49,940 nt of DNA from an uncultured Coriobacteriaceae bacterium (GCA_902779135.1 CACZAR010000003.1:1-49940), one strand, 5' to 3'. Shown: positions 25,401 to 36,104, counted from the stretch's first letter. Translations and numbers: made by a program. The notes: generated by a model not told the origin, from the letters alone.

Positions 25401-26492
25401 ATGAGATTCAGCATCAACCAATCTGAGTTGCTCAACGCTTTGTCAATCGTGCAAAAGGGCGTGTCTGCCCGATCGACCCTCCCAGTGCTCGCCGGCATTT
25501 ATGTCGAAGCAATCGGCGATCAAGTGACGTTCCAGACGACGAACCTCGAGTTGTCCATCCAATACACTTCGACGGCTCTTGTCGAAGAAGAGGGTAGGGC
25601 GGTCTTCCCCGGAAAGTTGATTGTGGATATCGTCAAGAACCTTCCCGATGCGGCAGTCCATATCGAGGCAACCGAAATGGACAGCGTTGTGACCTGCGAA
25701 TCTTCATCTTTTTCCATCAAATGCTTGAATCCCGCAGACTTCCCTGGTTTTCCAAAAGTTGCTGCTGAACAGCAGATCAAAATCCCGTTCGACACCTTCT
25801 CGAACATGGCCCGCAAGGTGTGCCGCGTCGTTTCCAAAGACGAAAGCCGTGCCATTCTGACAGGTGTGCTCATCTCTGCTGAAGATGGCATTCTCAAGAT
25901 GGTTGCCACCGACTCGTATCGACTCGCTGTCACCGAAGCACCGCTTGCCGGGGCAGAGGAATTCAACGCGGTCATCGCCGGGTCTTTTGTTGCTGATCTT
26001 GCGAGCTTGCCTAAAACCGGTGACGACATCTCGTTCGCTCTTGCGGAAAACCAGATCATCGTCTCGTACCGAGACACTATGTTCGTCAACCGCCGCATCG
26101 AAGGCCGTTATCCCAACTACAAACAGCTCATTCCCGCTTCGTACGAAACACGTTGCATAGTGTCGAAATCTGCCTTCTCATCTGCTGTGAGAAGGGCGTC
26201 GTTGCTCGACCACTCCGGTTCCCAAGTGCGATTCAGCATCAATGCGGCCAGCCAAACGATTCAGCTCACGACAGCGACGCAAGATGTCGGTTCGACTCAG
26301 GAAATCGTGAAAGCCCAGATAGAAGGCGCAGATGTGGAAATCGGCTTCAACAGCTACTACGTCAATGAAGGTCTTTCCGCAATCGATTCCGACGAAGTAG
26401 CCATAGAGATCCAATCCTCGCTCAAACCGGGCATCATCAAAGGTACGGGCGATGAGAACTATCTCTACCTCGTCATGCCCGTGAGGATTTAG
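25401..26492 (+). CDS. dnaN: DNA polymerase III sliding clamp (beta subunit)
   Basis: 363 residues, normal length; AAGGAGACGAAACC precedes the ATG. Three-domain beta clamp: MRFSINQSELLNALSIVQKG at the N-terminus, TTNLELSIQYT, KMVATDSYRLAVTEAP in domain 2, VNRRIEGRYPNYKQLIP, and the C-terminal YLYLVMPVRI, which forms the partner-binding cleft. Ring-shaped processivity factor for replication. Starts the rightward dnaN-recF-DUF721 operon. Confidence 0.98.
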   Translation: MRFSINQSELLNALSIVQKGVSARSTLPVLAGIYVEAIGDQVTFQTTNLELSIQYTSTALVEEEGRAVFPGKLIVDIVKNLPDAAVHIEATEMDSVVTCESSSFSIKCLNPADFPGFPKVAAEQQIKIPFDTFSNMARKVCRVVSKDESRAILTGVLISAEDGILKMVATDSYRLAVTEAPLAGAEEFNAVIAGSFVADLASLPKTGDDISFALAENQIIVSYRDTMFVNRRIEGRYPNYKQLIPASYETRCIVSKSAFSSAVRRASLLDHSGSQVRFSINAASQTIQLTTATQDVGSTQEIVKAQIEGADVEIGFNSYYVNEGLSAIDSDEVAIEIQSSLKPGIIKGTGDENYLYLVMPVRI

Positions 26493-26514
26493 ATTCAACC
26501 GTCGGGATGCAACC

Positions 26515-27606
26515 GTGGACCTGAAAATCGAGAAGCTCAAGCTCTCAAATTTCAGAAACTATGAAAGCTTCCTCCTCGAGGATGTTGGCACTCTTACGGT
26601 TTTCATCGGCGACAACGGGGTAGGGAAGACAAACATTCTCGAGGGAATAAACCTTCTCACGTCGTGTGAAACCTTGCGCCACGCCCAGATAAACCAGCTC
26701 GTTAAGGAAAACTGTGCAGCTGCCAGGCTCGAAGCACTTTTCACTGATGGAAACAGGAGCATCGATATAACGCTCGACTTGGAGCCTGGAAAAAAGAAAT
26801 ACCAGGTGAACGGCAAAGCTAAAAGCATTACCGATGTGAAGGGCACCTTGCCGGCGGTGTCGTTCACACCAGATGATTTGGAGCTTGCGAAGAAAAGCTC
26901 ATCTGTGAAAAGAAACGCGCTCGACGCTTTGGGAATGCAGCTTTCGAAGAGCTATCACGTGGTGTACCGCGATTTCGAGAAGGCATTGAGATACAAGAAC
27001 CGGCTTCTTAAAGAAGAAGCGTCTCATGCGCTTGTAGAAAGCATCAACGACACGCTCGTGATTTGTGCATCTCAGCTCTATTGCTATCGTGTTTCCCTGT
27101 TCAAGCGCATAATCCCGCTTCTTGAAAACAACTACCGCGAGATTTCCCGTTCCGATGAGAGCCTCACCGCGACGTATACGCCATCATGGACCAGCGCTCC
27201 TTCTGAAGAGACTGATGTGGTGAGAGATGATGTGCGTGAAGATCTTCAAAGAGCGTTGACCGAGCACATTGAAGAGGAGTACATGCGCCGCAAGTCCGTC
27301 GTCGGTCCTCATACGGATGTCATAACCTTCAACTTGGCGAACAAGGATGCTTCGCATTTCGCGAGCCAAGGGCAACAGCGCTCGATCGTGCTTGCATGGA
27401 AACTTGCCGAGGTTGAGCTGGTGAAACAAACTCTCGGAACAACACCCGTGCTTCTTCTTGACGACGTCATGAGCGAGTTGGATGGTTCCCGTAGAGACAA
27501 ACTCGTCGACTTCGTGACTGATGACATGCAGACGTTCATCACCGCGACCGACCTTTCGAGTTTTAATGAAAATCTTCTCGAGCGAGCTCGGGTGATCAGG
27601 TTATGA
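26515..27606 (+). CDS. recF: DNA replication and repair protein RecF
   Basis: 363 residues beginning with GTG (26515), 22 bp after dnaN. SMC-like ABC ATPase that helps load RecA at gaps. Motifs: IGDNGVGKTN (Walker A, about 31-40), LKLSNFRNYESF at the N-terminus, signature SQGQQRSIVLAWKLAE, Walker B PVLLLDDVMSELD and a D-loop FITATDLSSF. The ribosome binding site is weak (GGGAT). The stop overlaps the next start as ATGA. Confidence 0.96.
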   Translation: MDLKIEKLKLSNFRNYESFLLEDVGTLTVFIGDNGVGKTNILEGINLLTSCETLRHAQINQLVKENCAAARLEALFTDGNRSIDITLDLEPGKKKYQVNGKAKSITDVKGTLPAVSFTPDDLELAKKSSSVKRNALDALGMQLSKSYHVVYRDFEKALRYKNRLLKEEASHALVESINDTLVICASQLYCYRVSLFKRIIPLLENNYREISRSDESLTATYTPSWTSAPSEETDVVRDDVREDLQRALTEHIEEEYMRRKSVVGPHTDVITFNLANKDASHFASQGQQRSIVLAWKLAEVELVKQTLGTTPVLLLDDVMSELDGSRRDKLVDFVTDDMQTFITATDLSSFNENLLERARVIRL

Positions 27607-28154
27607 AGAAGCTCGGCTACGATTTGGAGCTCATGATTGCCCGACTGTCGGGAAATGACGAGCAAGCGCGCATCAATCTCAGGGCCCACCAAGTTCGCGA
27701 CCGTTACAAGCAGGCGCTCGAAACGGTTTACAAGAATCAAGCTCCTTTGTTCCTCGCTCACACCAACAACGTCTACATCCTGAAAAAAGATGGGGTGAAA
27801 ACCCTCATTGTTTACGTCGACGATTCGATTTTCGCTGCTGAACTCAACGCGCAGCGCGAGCTCATACGGTTGAAGTTGCTTGAACTGTTTGGAGAGGAAA
27901 TCGAGCAGTTCGACATTCACGTATCACGGGGCAACTACAAGCAGAACCATCCTTACCTCATAGAAGATGAGGAAGCCGATCGAATAAACATTGAATCTGC
28001 GGCGCTTGATGAGGAAGAAATCAAACGCGTTTTGGAGACAAGTTCTGTAATTGAAGACGAAAAAGTGCGAAAAGCTTTAGAAAGCGCTATGCAAGCAAAT
28101 TTCAAATTGCAGAAAATCGAGAGTGACCACCAGCACGTGGAAAAGAAAAACTAG
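27603..28154 (+). CDS. DUF721 family protein (DciA-like)
   Basis: 183 residues, ATGA overlap with recF. The middle (about 35-115) fits the DUF721 fold: VYKNQAPLFLAHTNNVYILKKDG, then LIVYVDDSIFAAELNAQRELI and LLELFGEEIEQFDIHVSRGNY. DUF721 proteins in this recF-gyrB position are proposed helicase-loading factors (DciA) in bacteria lacking DnaC. The C-terminal third is an acidic coil (LIEDEEADR...). Translational coupling to recF supports a replication role. Identification rests on position and pattern. Confidence 0.8.
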   Translation: MKKLGYDLELMIARLSGNDEQARINLRAHQVRDRYKQALETVYKNQAPLFLAHTNNVYILKKDGVKTLIVYVDDSIFAAELNAQRELIRLKLLELFGEEIEQFDIHVSRGNYKQNHPYLIEDEEADRINIESAALDEEEIKRVLETSSVIEDEKVRKALESAMQANFKLQKIESDHQHVEKKN

Positions 28155-28196
28155 GCTTAAAACCGACCTGAACCCCCTTAGAATCGAAATTCGTAG

Positions 28197-28241
28197 ATGT
28201 TGTGGTGCTAAATAGTGCCAAGCCACAACATGTGGTACAAT
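28197..28241 (+). promoter_or_regulatory. gyrB promoter with overlapping inverted repeat
   Basis: ATGTTGTGG (28197-28205) pairs with CCACAACAT (28223-28231) across a 17-nt loop. Its right arm abuts an extended -10 TGGTACAAT (28233-28241), 67 bp before the gyrB start. No good -35 is visible. The palindrome could be an operator, and the weak promoter could be supercoiling-sensitive as gyrase promoters often are. Confidence 0.55.
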
Positions 28242-28298
28242 TGTTCGGCTTATAGAACTCCAGTTCATGAGCCAGTTTATAAACGTAGCTGAAACTAA

Positions 28299-30269
<1,971 letters not shown>

Positions 30270-30327
30270 GAAATAGGGGAGAAGGGGCGCTGCTTTCGCC
30301 CCTCATCCTGCATCGAAGGAGCATTAC

Positions 30328-33021
30328 ATGACAGACGACAACAAGCGCGACGATGCCTTCGACGAATTCCTCGACAGGGCCGAGGAAGATTACGAAGCTG
30401 AAGACGAAGAGCTTGACGAAGAAGACGGCCTCGAAGGTGGTTCGCTTTCGGGCGCCATCGTTTCCGAGGAAATGAAGGCACAATCGCTCATGGTCGACAT
30501 GCCGTCGGCCCATGGCGAGATTGTAGAAGACGCCAACGGCGGTGAAGGCACGGTCGTGCGCACCGCCTACCTGGGCAAAGAGATGCAGACCTCGTTCCTC
30601 GAGTACTCGATGAGCGTCATCGTTTCGCGCGCCCTTCCTGATGTACGCGACGGTTTGAAGCCGGTTCACCGCCGCATCCTCTACGCTATGAACGAGTCGG
30701 GCTACACGCCCAACCGCGCGCATATGAAGTCCGCACGTACGGTCGGCGACGTCATCGGCAAGTACCATCCGCATGGCGATGCGGCCGTCTACGACACTAT
30801 GGTGCGTTTGGCCCAGCCTTTCAACATGCGCGTTCCGCTGGTCGACGGCCACGGCAACTTCGGCTCGATCGACGGCGACAGCGCTGCTGCCATGCGTTAC
30901 ACCGAGGCGCGCCTGGACAAGGCGGCCATGGAGCTGCTGCGCGACCTTGACAAGGAAACGGTCGATTTCCAGCCCAACTACGATGAGTCGCTCACCGAAC
31001 CCACGGTTCTGCCGGCTCGTTTCCCGAACTTGCTGGTCAACGGCTCGGCGGGCATCGCAGTTGGCATGGCTACGAACATTCCGCCCCACAACTTGGGCGA
31101 GGCCATCGACGCAACCTGCTTGATGCTCGACAATCCTGAGGTCACGACCGAAGAGCTCATGAAGGTCATGCCCGGCCCCGATTTCCCCACGGGTGGCGAG
31201 ATCATGGGCACCGCCGGCATCAAGGACGCTTACGAAACCGGCCGCGGGTCGCTGACCATCCGTGCGAAGTACCGCATTGAGGAGCTCAAGAACGGCAAGA
31301 GCCAGATCGTCATCACCGAGATCCCGTACCAGGTTAACCGCAACCGCATGCTCGAGAAGCTCGGCGAGCTCGTGCGCGACAAGAAGCTTCCCGAGATCAG
31401 CAACATCCACGACGCAGCCGACCGCAAGGGCATCGACATCATCATCGAGCTCAAGTCGAACGCATTGCCGCAGGTCGTCATCAACAAACTGTTCAAGCAC
31501 ACGCAGCTGCAAATCGGCTTCGGCGTCATCATGCTCGCACTTGTCGACGGCGTGCCGCGCGTGCTGTCGCTCAAGGAAGTGCTGCACTACTACATCAAGC
31601 ACCAGGAAGAAGTCATCGAGAGGCGCACGCGCTACGAGCTGGCGAAAGCCGAGGAACGCGCGCATATCCTCGAGGGCCTCATCGTGGCGCTCGACAATAT
31701 CGACGAGGTCATCACCATCATCCGCTCGTCCGAGACCGACAAAGAGGCATCCGATCGTTTGGTCGAGCGCTTCAACCTTTCCGAAAAGCAGACCGAGGCC
31801 ATCCTCCAGATGCGTCTGCGCCGCTTGGTCGGTTTGGAGCGCCAGAAGATTCAGGACGAGTTGGACGAGCTCAAAGAGCGCATCGCCTACTTCAAGCGCG
31901 TGCTCGAGGACCGCATGCTCCTGCGCAGCATCATCAAAGAGGAGATGCTCGAGATCAAAAAGCGTTTTGCGACCCCGCGCCGCACCAAGATCGGCAAGGA
32001 AGCGACCGAGATCAACGTCGAGGACCTCATCGCCGACGAGAACATGGTCGTCACCGTCACGAAGGCCGGCTACGTCAAGCGCCTGCCCGTCGCCACGTAC
32101 CGTTCGCAGAAACGCGGCGGCAAAGGCACGCAGGGCGTCAACCTCAAGGACAACGACTACGTCGACCACCTGTTCGTAGCCTCGACGCATGCGTTCATGT
32201 TGTTCTTCACCTCGAAGGGCAAGGTCTACCGCCTGAAGGTCTACGAGATTCCCGAGGCATCGCGCCATGCCCGCGGTACCGCCATCGTCAACCTGCTGCA
32301 GCTGGCGAAGGACGAGAGCATCGCGGCCGTCATCGCCACGAAGGACTTCCCTGAAAACGAGTTCCTTATCTTCGGCACCAAGCAGGGTATGGTCAAGAAA
32401 ACCGCGATGAGCGCCTATGACCGCACGCGTCGCGATGGTCTGATCGCCATCAACCTCAAAGACGGCGACGAGCTCATCGCCGTCAAGCGCGTCGCGCCTA
32501 CCGACATGGTCATCATGGCGTCGAGCGCCGGCAAGGCCATCAAGTGGGACGAGGCCGAAGTTCGCCCGATGGGCCGCGACACGACCGGCGTGCGCGGCAT
32601 CACGCTGCCGTTCGGCTCGCACGCGCTTGGTCTGGAGGTTTGCAACGATGCCTACAAGCCCGAGCTGTTCGTCATCACCGAGAAGGGCTACGGCAAGCGC
32701 ACCGACGTTTCCGAATACCCGATGCAGCACCGCGGCGGCCAGGGCGTATTCACCATCAACATGACCGACAAGAAGGGCCAGCTCGTCGACGTTAAGATCG
32801 TGCGTCCCGGCGAAGAGATGATGATCATGTCCGAGGAGGGCGTGGTAGTGCGCACCGGTGTGAGCGGCATCTCCAAGCAGGGAAGGGCCACCCAAGGTGT
32901 CGTCGTGATGAAGGTTGCCGACAAGGACAAGGTCACCGCCGTTGCCATCTCGAAGACGAAGGCCAAGAAGGTTGGCGCCCGCTCCGACGACGAGCGCGAA
33001 GATCTCGACGCCGACGAATAG
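30328..33021 (+). CDS. gyrA: DNA gyrase subunit A, with acidic N-terminal extension
   Basis: 897 residues, 58 bp after gyrB; GAAGGAG precedes the ATG. Core starts near residue 85 ([20 protein letters not shown]). The catalytic Tyr is in [10 protein letters not shown] (about Y191, equal to E. coli Y122). The quinolone-determining region reads [11 protein letters not shown] (about 147-157): Ala replaces E. coli Ser83, Asp87 is kept. Coiled-coil tower, then the C-terminal pinwheel with the GyrA box as QKRGGKG (consensus QRRGGKG). The first 80 residues are extra, mostly Asp/Glu ([16 protein letters not shown]). The tail ends [11 protein letters not shown]. Natural Ala at position 83 is also found in mycobacteria with reduced quinolone binding. 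Confidence 0.98.
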   Translation: MTDDNKRDDAFDEFLDRAEEDYEAEDEELDEEDGLEGGSLSGAIVSEEMKAQSLMVDMPSAHGEIVEDANGGEGTVVRTAYLGKEMQTSFLEYSMSVIVSRALPDVRDGLKPVHRRILYAMNESGYTPNRAHMKSARTVGDVIGKYHPHGDAAVYDTMVRLAQPFNMRVPLVDGHGNFGSIDGDSAAAMRYTEARLDKAAMELLRDLDKETVDFQPNYDESLTEPTVLPARFPNLLVNGSAGIAVGMATNIPPHNLGEAIDATCLMLDNPEVTTEELMKVMPGPDFPTGGEIMGTAGIKDAYETGRGSLTIRAKYRIEELKNGKSQIVITEIPYQVNRNRMLEKLGELVRDKKLPEISNIHDAADRKGIDIIIELKSNALPQVVINKLFKHTQLQIGFGVIMLALVDGVPRVLSLKEVLHYYIKHQEEVIERRTRYELAKAEERAHILEGLIVALDNIDEVITIIRSSETDKEASDRLVERFNLSEKQTEAILQMRLRRLVGLERQKIQDELDELKERIAYFKRVLEDRMLLRSIIKEEMLEIKKRFATPRRTKIGKEATEINVEDLIADENMVVTVTKAGYVKRLPVATYRSQKRGGKGTQGVNLKDNDYVDHLFVASTHAFMLFFTSKGKVYRLKVYEIPEASRHARGTAIVNLLQLAKDESIAAVIATKDFPENEFLIFGTKQGMVKKTAMSAYDRTRRDGLIAINLKDGDELIAVKRVAPTDMVIMASSAGKAIKWDEAEVRPMGRDTTGVRGITLPFGSHALGLEVCNDAYKPELFVITEKGYGKRTDVSEYPMQHRGGQGVFTINMTDKKGQLVDVKIVRPGEEMMIMSEEGVVVRTGVSGISKQGRATQGVVVMKVADKDKVTAVAISKTKAKKVGARSDDEREDLDADE

Positions 33022-33049
33022 TCGAAAGGCAATTGTTTTTCAACAACGT

Positions 33050-33076
33050 CCAGGGGCCCGCAATGCGGGCCTCTGG
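33050..33076. terminator. Hairpin between convergent gyrA and LytTR gene
   Basis: CCAG-G-GGCCCGC-AAT-GCGGGCC-T-CTGG, a strong stem with one mismatch between convergent genes. No proper U-tract on either strand, so it is a possible weak bidirectional terminator. Confidence 0.5.
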
Positions 33077-33116
33077 TTCGTTAATGTCTAAATCGAAGAA
33101 AGTCTTTGCTTTGCTG

Positions 33117-33872
33117 TTACCCAGCCAGCGCCGCCGTCGCGAATTCGGGGCGCAAGCGATACGCAATGAGCGCGTCCTTAACGGGTTTGCGAGCGCGAAC
33201 GGGAACGATGATGGCCTCGCCGTCGGGGAAGATGATCGAGCCTTCACCGAGGGAGCGCACGTTGTCCAAGTTGACGATGAATGAGCTGCCCGCTTTAATG
33301 AAGCGCTCGTCCTCGCCAAGCTGTTCGAACAGCGATTGCAACGTGCCGCGCGCCAAAACCGTCTTGCCCTCGGGAAGATGAACGAGGGAACCTCGCTTCG
33401 AAGCCTCGACGAACATGATCGCGTCGATGGGGAAGTTGCCGGTGCCCTGGTCCGTACGCAGAGCGATGGTGTCGGTATGCTTCGAAGCGGCCTTCAAGAT
33501 GGGCACTTTCATGGCGCGCTCGAACCCGTCACGACCCTCGCTGAACAGGCAATAGCCGTCGACTTGCAGGTCGAAGGCCTCTGCCGCGAAATCCTGCGTG
33601 TCCGACGCGATGACGATGCTGGCGCCGCCGTCTGCATCACGCACCTCGCGCAAGGCGTTGAGCGCTTCGGCGCTACCCGATGTCGCACGGCACACGATGA
33701 TGTCATGGAAGCCCGTGCGCATGCGTTTCACGAGCCCGACCATGTCGTCGAGCTTGGTGACATACGAGATGCCGTAGTTGCCGATCTTCATGGCCGATAC
33801 GAGCAGGTCGACTGCAGAGCGCAGCTGGCTTCGTTCACCGGAATCGGGATCGCAGACGAGAATCCTAATCAT
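33117..33872 (-). CDS. LytTR-type response regulator with degenerate receiver domain (1)
   Basis: 251 residues from the ATG at 33872, preceded by AGGCGG and ten bases after the stop of the upstream membrane-protein gene; open frame extends to 33932. Receiver-like N-half (MIRILVCDPDSGERSQL keeps the acidic Asp pair region), but the phospho-acceptor strand reads HDIIVCRATSGSAEA: no Asp where LLD is expected, and the switch Lys-Pro is also lost (VDGYCLFSEG). C-half (about 145-245) is a LytTR DNA-binding domain: DAIMFVEASKRGSLVHLPEGKTVLARGTLQSL, FIKAGSSFIVNLDNVRSL, IIVPVRARKPVKDAL (quoted in parts). LytTR proteins control surface, toxin and competence genes. Phosphorylation-independent control is likely. 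Co-transcribed with the two-TM protein. Confidence 0.9.
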   Translation of the reverse strand: MIRILVCDPDSGERSQLRSAVDLLVSAMKIGNYGISYVTKLDDMVGLVKRMRTGFHDIIVCRATSGSAEALNALREVRDADGGASIVIASDTQDFAAEAFDLQVDGYCLFSEGRDGFERAMKVPILKAASKHTDTIALRTDQGTGNFPIDAIMFVEASKRGSLVHLPEGKTVLARGTLQSLFEQLGEDERFIKAGSSFIVNLDNVRSLGEGSIIFPDGEAIIVPVRARKPVKDALIAYRLRPEFATAALAG

Positions 33873-33882
33873 CAGATGCCGC

Positions 33883-34461
33883 CTATAGGAACGCGCCGTT
33901 GTCTTCGAGCAACCGCGCAAGCTCGCGCACATTCTCGTAAGACCCCAGATCGGTGTATGATGCCTCGTCGCCGGGTACCCCGACGCGCGTGAGCGAGCCT
34001 TTCCACTGATCGATGACCGCGCCGCCGTCCTCGTCGTCGCCCGAGTTGTGGAACTGGAACGAGTTGGTCGAAATGATGAATTTCGGGCGGAAATCGTCGG
34101 GCACGTCGGCGACCTCGAAGCCGTACGACATGGTGGTCAGAGAATCGGCTGCGAACGATACGAACTGGTACGCGTCGTTGTCGGCGGCGATGCGCGAGAG
34201 CGGCGCATACCCGATTTCGTGGTTGTAGACGCCTTCGTCGGAAAGGTAGAATCTGCGGACCATTTCCTCGCGCGTGAGCGAGCGCGACCACAGGATGAAC
34301 AGCAGGACGGCCGCTACGAGCACCCAAACGATCAGCAGCCAGATGTCAAAGCCTTTATCGCTTCTGAACAGGCCCATTCGGAAGTAGGCGATGGAAAGGG
34401 CGATGGCGGCGACAAGGACTATGGCCTCGACAATGATGCCGACTCTCACACCTTTACCCAT
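33883..34461 (-). CDS. Two-TM membrane protein upstream of LytTR regulator 1, unknown
   Basis: 192 residues; AAAGG eight bases before the ATG. Two N-terminal membrane helices (about 8-25: VGIIVEAIVLVAAIALSI; about 39-58: IWLLIVWVLVAAVLLFILW) followed by a cytoplasmic or outer domain of about 130 residues with VRRFYLSDEGVYNHEIGY, a region resembling a PH/YcxB-like sensing fold only vaguely. I do not recognise the family. The ten-base gap to the LytTR gene indicates one operon, as seen for LytTR regulators paired with inhibitory membrane proteins; such a role is inference. Own promoter at 34481-34509. Confidence 0.8.
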   Translation of the reverse strand: MGKGVRVGIIVEAIVLVAAIALSIAYFRMGLFRSDKGFDIWLLIVWVLVAAVLLFILWSRSLTREEMVRRFYLSDEGVYNHEIGYAPLSRIAADNDAYQFVSFAADSLTTMSYGFEVADVPDDFRPKFIISTNSFQFHNSGDDEDGGAVIDQWKGSLTRVGVPGDEASYTDLGSYENVRELARLLEDNGAFL

Positions 34462-34480
34462 TTATAGTGCCTTTCCTCCA

Positions 34481-34509
34481 ACTATATTTAGATGATTCTA
34501 CAACTACAA
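34481..34509 (-). promoter_or_regulatory. Promoter of the membrane protein-LytTR operon
   Basis: Minus strand: TTGTAG (34509-34504), 17 bp, TATAGT (34486-34481). The spacer holds TGTAGAATCATCTAA (34502-34488), resembling TGTAGTATCATCAAG upstream of the second LytTR gene (35972-35958). Confidence 0.65.
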
Positions 34510-34524
34510 CGGCTGTATGAGAAT

Positions 34525-34547
34525 AAAAAAACGGGGTAACCCCGTTT
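34525..34547 (-). terminator. Terminator of the small exported-protein gene
   Basis: Minus strand: AACGGGGT-T-ACCCCGTT stem (34547-34530) followed by seven T. Lies 47 bp after the stop of the gene at 34594-35025. Confidence 0.9.
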
Positions 34548-34593
34548 CAGCATGATTAAATATGGCGCCGCCCATGCGGGTTTGTGCGATACG

Positions 34594-35025
34594 TCAACGC
34601 TTGAAGCGGTTCCTCATGGTGTCGATGCTCTTGTTCATCCTCAACGTGGACGCCACGAAGAATGCGACAACTGCTGCGATGCCTACGACGATAACCCACT
34701 TGATCCCGTTGCTGGAGGAGGCGAGTGGTTCTCCACCGCCAAGCCCCGAGGACATGGGGGTTTCGTCGTCCTCGATGGTCTCGCTATCGGAGCTCTTTTC
34801 GCCGTCGGTTGCCGCTGCTTGGCCAGAGGCTGCTTTGTCGGACGCTTGGTCGGCCGCTGCAGAGGCTTCGGATGCAGGGTAGATGTTCGCATAAGCCTGG
34901 GAAGAAACCTGGAGCGACCCGGCGAATGCGAGGACGGTTGCAAATGCCAGCGCAGCGAGAACGAGTGCAATGCGGCGCATGCCTTTCGGCAGAGAGGCCA
35001 TGCGGTGCGTTTTGGTGCCGTTCAT
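34594..35025 (-). CDS. Small exported protein with C-terminal membrane anchor, unknown
   Basis: 143 residues from the ATG at 35025 (AGGT seven bases upstream); the frame is open to 35079 without a ribosome binding site. Signal peptide: basic start then RIALVLAALAFATVLAFAG with an AxA-like site (SSQAYA). Middle: low-complexity Ala/Ser/Asp/Glu segment (about 45-90). C-terminus: GLGGG linker, membrane helix WVIVVGIAAVVAFFVAST, and a basic tail RMNKSIDTMRNRFKR. No LPxTG; anchoring is by the helix. Layout resembles the stop-transfer ends of surface proteins. Preceded by the shared CAACAATTTCGCCAA element, suggesting co-regulation with the giant surface proteins. Possibly a co-expressed accessory or anchor partner; function unknown. 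Confidence 0.75.
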   Translation of the reverse strand: MNGTKTHRMASLPKGMRRIALVLAALAFATVLAFAGSLQVSSQAYANIYPASEASAAADQASDKAASGQAAATDGEKSSDSETIEDDETPMSSGLGGGEPLASSSNGIKWVIVVGIAAVVAFFVASTLRMNKSIDTMRNRFKR

Positions 35026-35115
35026 ATCGCTACCTGACTCATCGTGTTGAACTACGCCGTGGACAGCGTACTCTTGCATCGCATACTAAACTGATATTTG
35101 CAAACTACCTGGAGA

Positions 35116-35130
35116 TTGGCGAAATTGTTG
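35116..35130 (-). promoter_or_regulatory. Shared upstream element, copy 2 (CAACAATTTCGCCAA)
   Basis: Identical 15-mer to 7219-7233, same strand, 91 bp before the start of the small exported-protein gene. Followed downstream by GTAGTTTGC (35108-35100), also present after copy 1, and by TTTAGTATG, a possible -10. Confidence 0.6.
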
Positions 35131-35184
35131 AGAATAACAAGGTAATTGCGAACCAAAACGCCGAAACAGGCGGTGTAGCCCGTG

Positions 35185-35910
35185 CTAGTTTGCCAGGATG
35201 GCCTCTTCGAGCGACTTGCGCATGCGGACGGGAATGGACACCACGGTGCCGTCGACCAGCCGCGCGGTCGAGCTGCGGGGATCCACGAAACGCACCATGT
35301 TGACGTTGACGATGTAGGAACTGCCCGCCTTGAAGAACCGCTTGTCGTGTTGGAGCATCTCGAAGAACGCTTGCGACGAGATGCGCACGTTGATGGTCTT
35401 GCCGTTCGTCAGGTGGACCGCTTGATCGTGGTCGGCCGTCTCGGAATAGAGGAACTGAGAAAAACGGATGCGCCGCATGCCGTCACGGCATCTCACGATG
35501 ACCGAGTTGGTGTGGTACGCGCTGACGCGCGATATCGCGCGCCCAACGATCGGACAGAACTTTTCTGGGGTGGTCGGTTGCAGCAGGTAGCTGTCAACGC
35601 GCAGCGCAAGGGCCTCGTATGCGTCGGCGCCATTGCGGGCGCACATCACGATGCCCACGCTGCCCGAATGCTTGCGGATGTCGCGCACGAGCTCGATGCC
35701 TTCCATGCCGGGAAGCCCGACGCCGCAGACGACCAAATCGATCAAATCGTCGGTTTTCGGGTGCACGACAGCGTCGACCAGGTCGAGCGGGTTCTCGAAC
35801 GGTACGATGTTTACGTTGCTGAACCCGTTCTTCTCAGCGCAGTGTTCGAGGGCGTAATCGAGTGTGTAGCCTTCGAGTTCCACGTTTCCGCAGTATGCGA
35901 TGTTGATCAT
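35185..35910 (-). CDS. LytTR-type response regulator with degenerate receiver domain (2)
   Basis: 241 residues from the ATG at 35910; ribosome binding site weak (GAAGAAGAACGC). Receiver-like domain (about 1-118). The acceptor strand reads LVVCGVGLPGMEG: the PGMxG of receivers is kept but Asp is replaced by Gly, and the conserved Lys of KP is Gln (SYLLQPTTPEKF). LytTR domain (about 135-238): RFSQFLYSETADHDQAVHLTNG, VRISSQAFFEMLQHDKRFFKAGSSYIVNVNMV, VVSIPVRMRKSLEEAI (in parts). Related to the regulator at 33117-33872 in layout and defects, so the two are likely paralogs. Neither has a histidine kinase beside it. Its downstream neighbour is the small exported-protein gene with the shared element between. 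Confidence 0.92.
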   Translation of the reverse strand: MINIAYCGNVELEGYTLDYALEHCAEKNGFSNVNIVPFENPLDLVDAVVHPKTDDLIDLVVCGVGLPGMEGIELVRDIRKHSGSVGIVMCARNGADAYEALALRVDSYLLQPTTPEKFCPIVGRAISRVSAYHTNSVIVRCRDGMRRIRFSQFLYSETADHDQAVHLTNGKTINVRISSQAFFEMLQHDKRFFKAGSSYIVNVNMVRFVDPRSSTARLVDGTVVSIPVRMRKSLEEAILAN

Positions 35911-35957
35911 GCGTTCTTCTTCGTGATGTTGGCAATCGTTGTTTAGTGCCCCTCTAA

Positions 35958-35972
35958 CTTGATGATACTACA
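35958..35972 (-). promoter_or_regulatory. Motif shared by the two LytTR operon promoters
   Basis: TGTAGTATCATCAAG on the minus strand, 48 bp upstream of LytTR gene 2; 12 of 15 bases match TGTAGAATCATCTAA at 34488-34502. A degenerate CAACGATTGCCAA (35929-35941) also lies here, similar to the shared surface-gene element with two bases missing. Confidence 0.4.
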
Positions 35973-36104
35973 GCGAACTTTCTTCCGTCTCACCCACTTT
36001 AATAAATGATGGGCGATGTTGCTGAAAGCCCCCCTTCGGTCATATCGCCAGGGAGCCCGACCCATTCTGCATATCAACCACTCAGCGCATTCCGAGAGAA
36101 ACGC

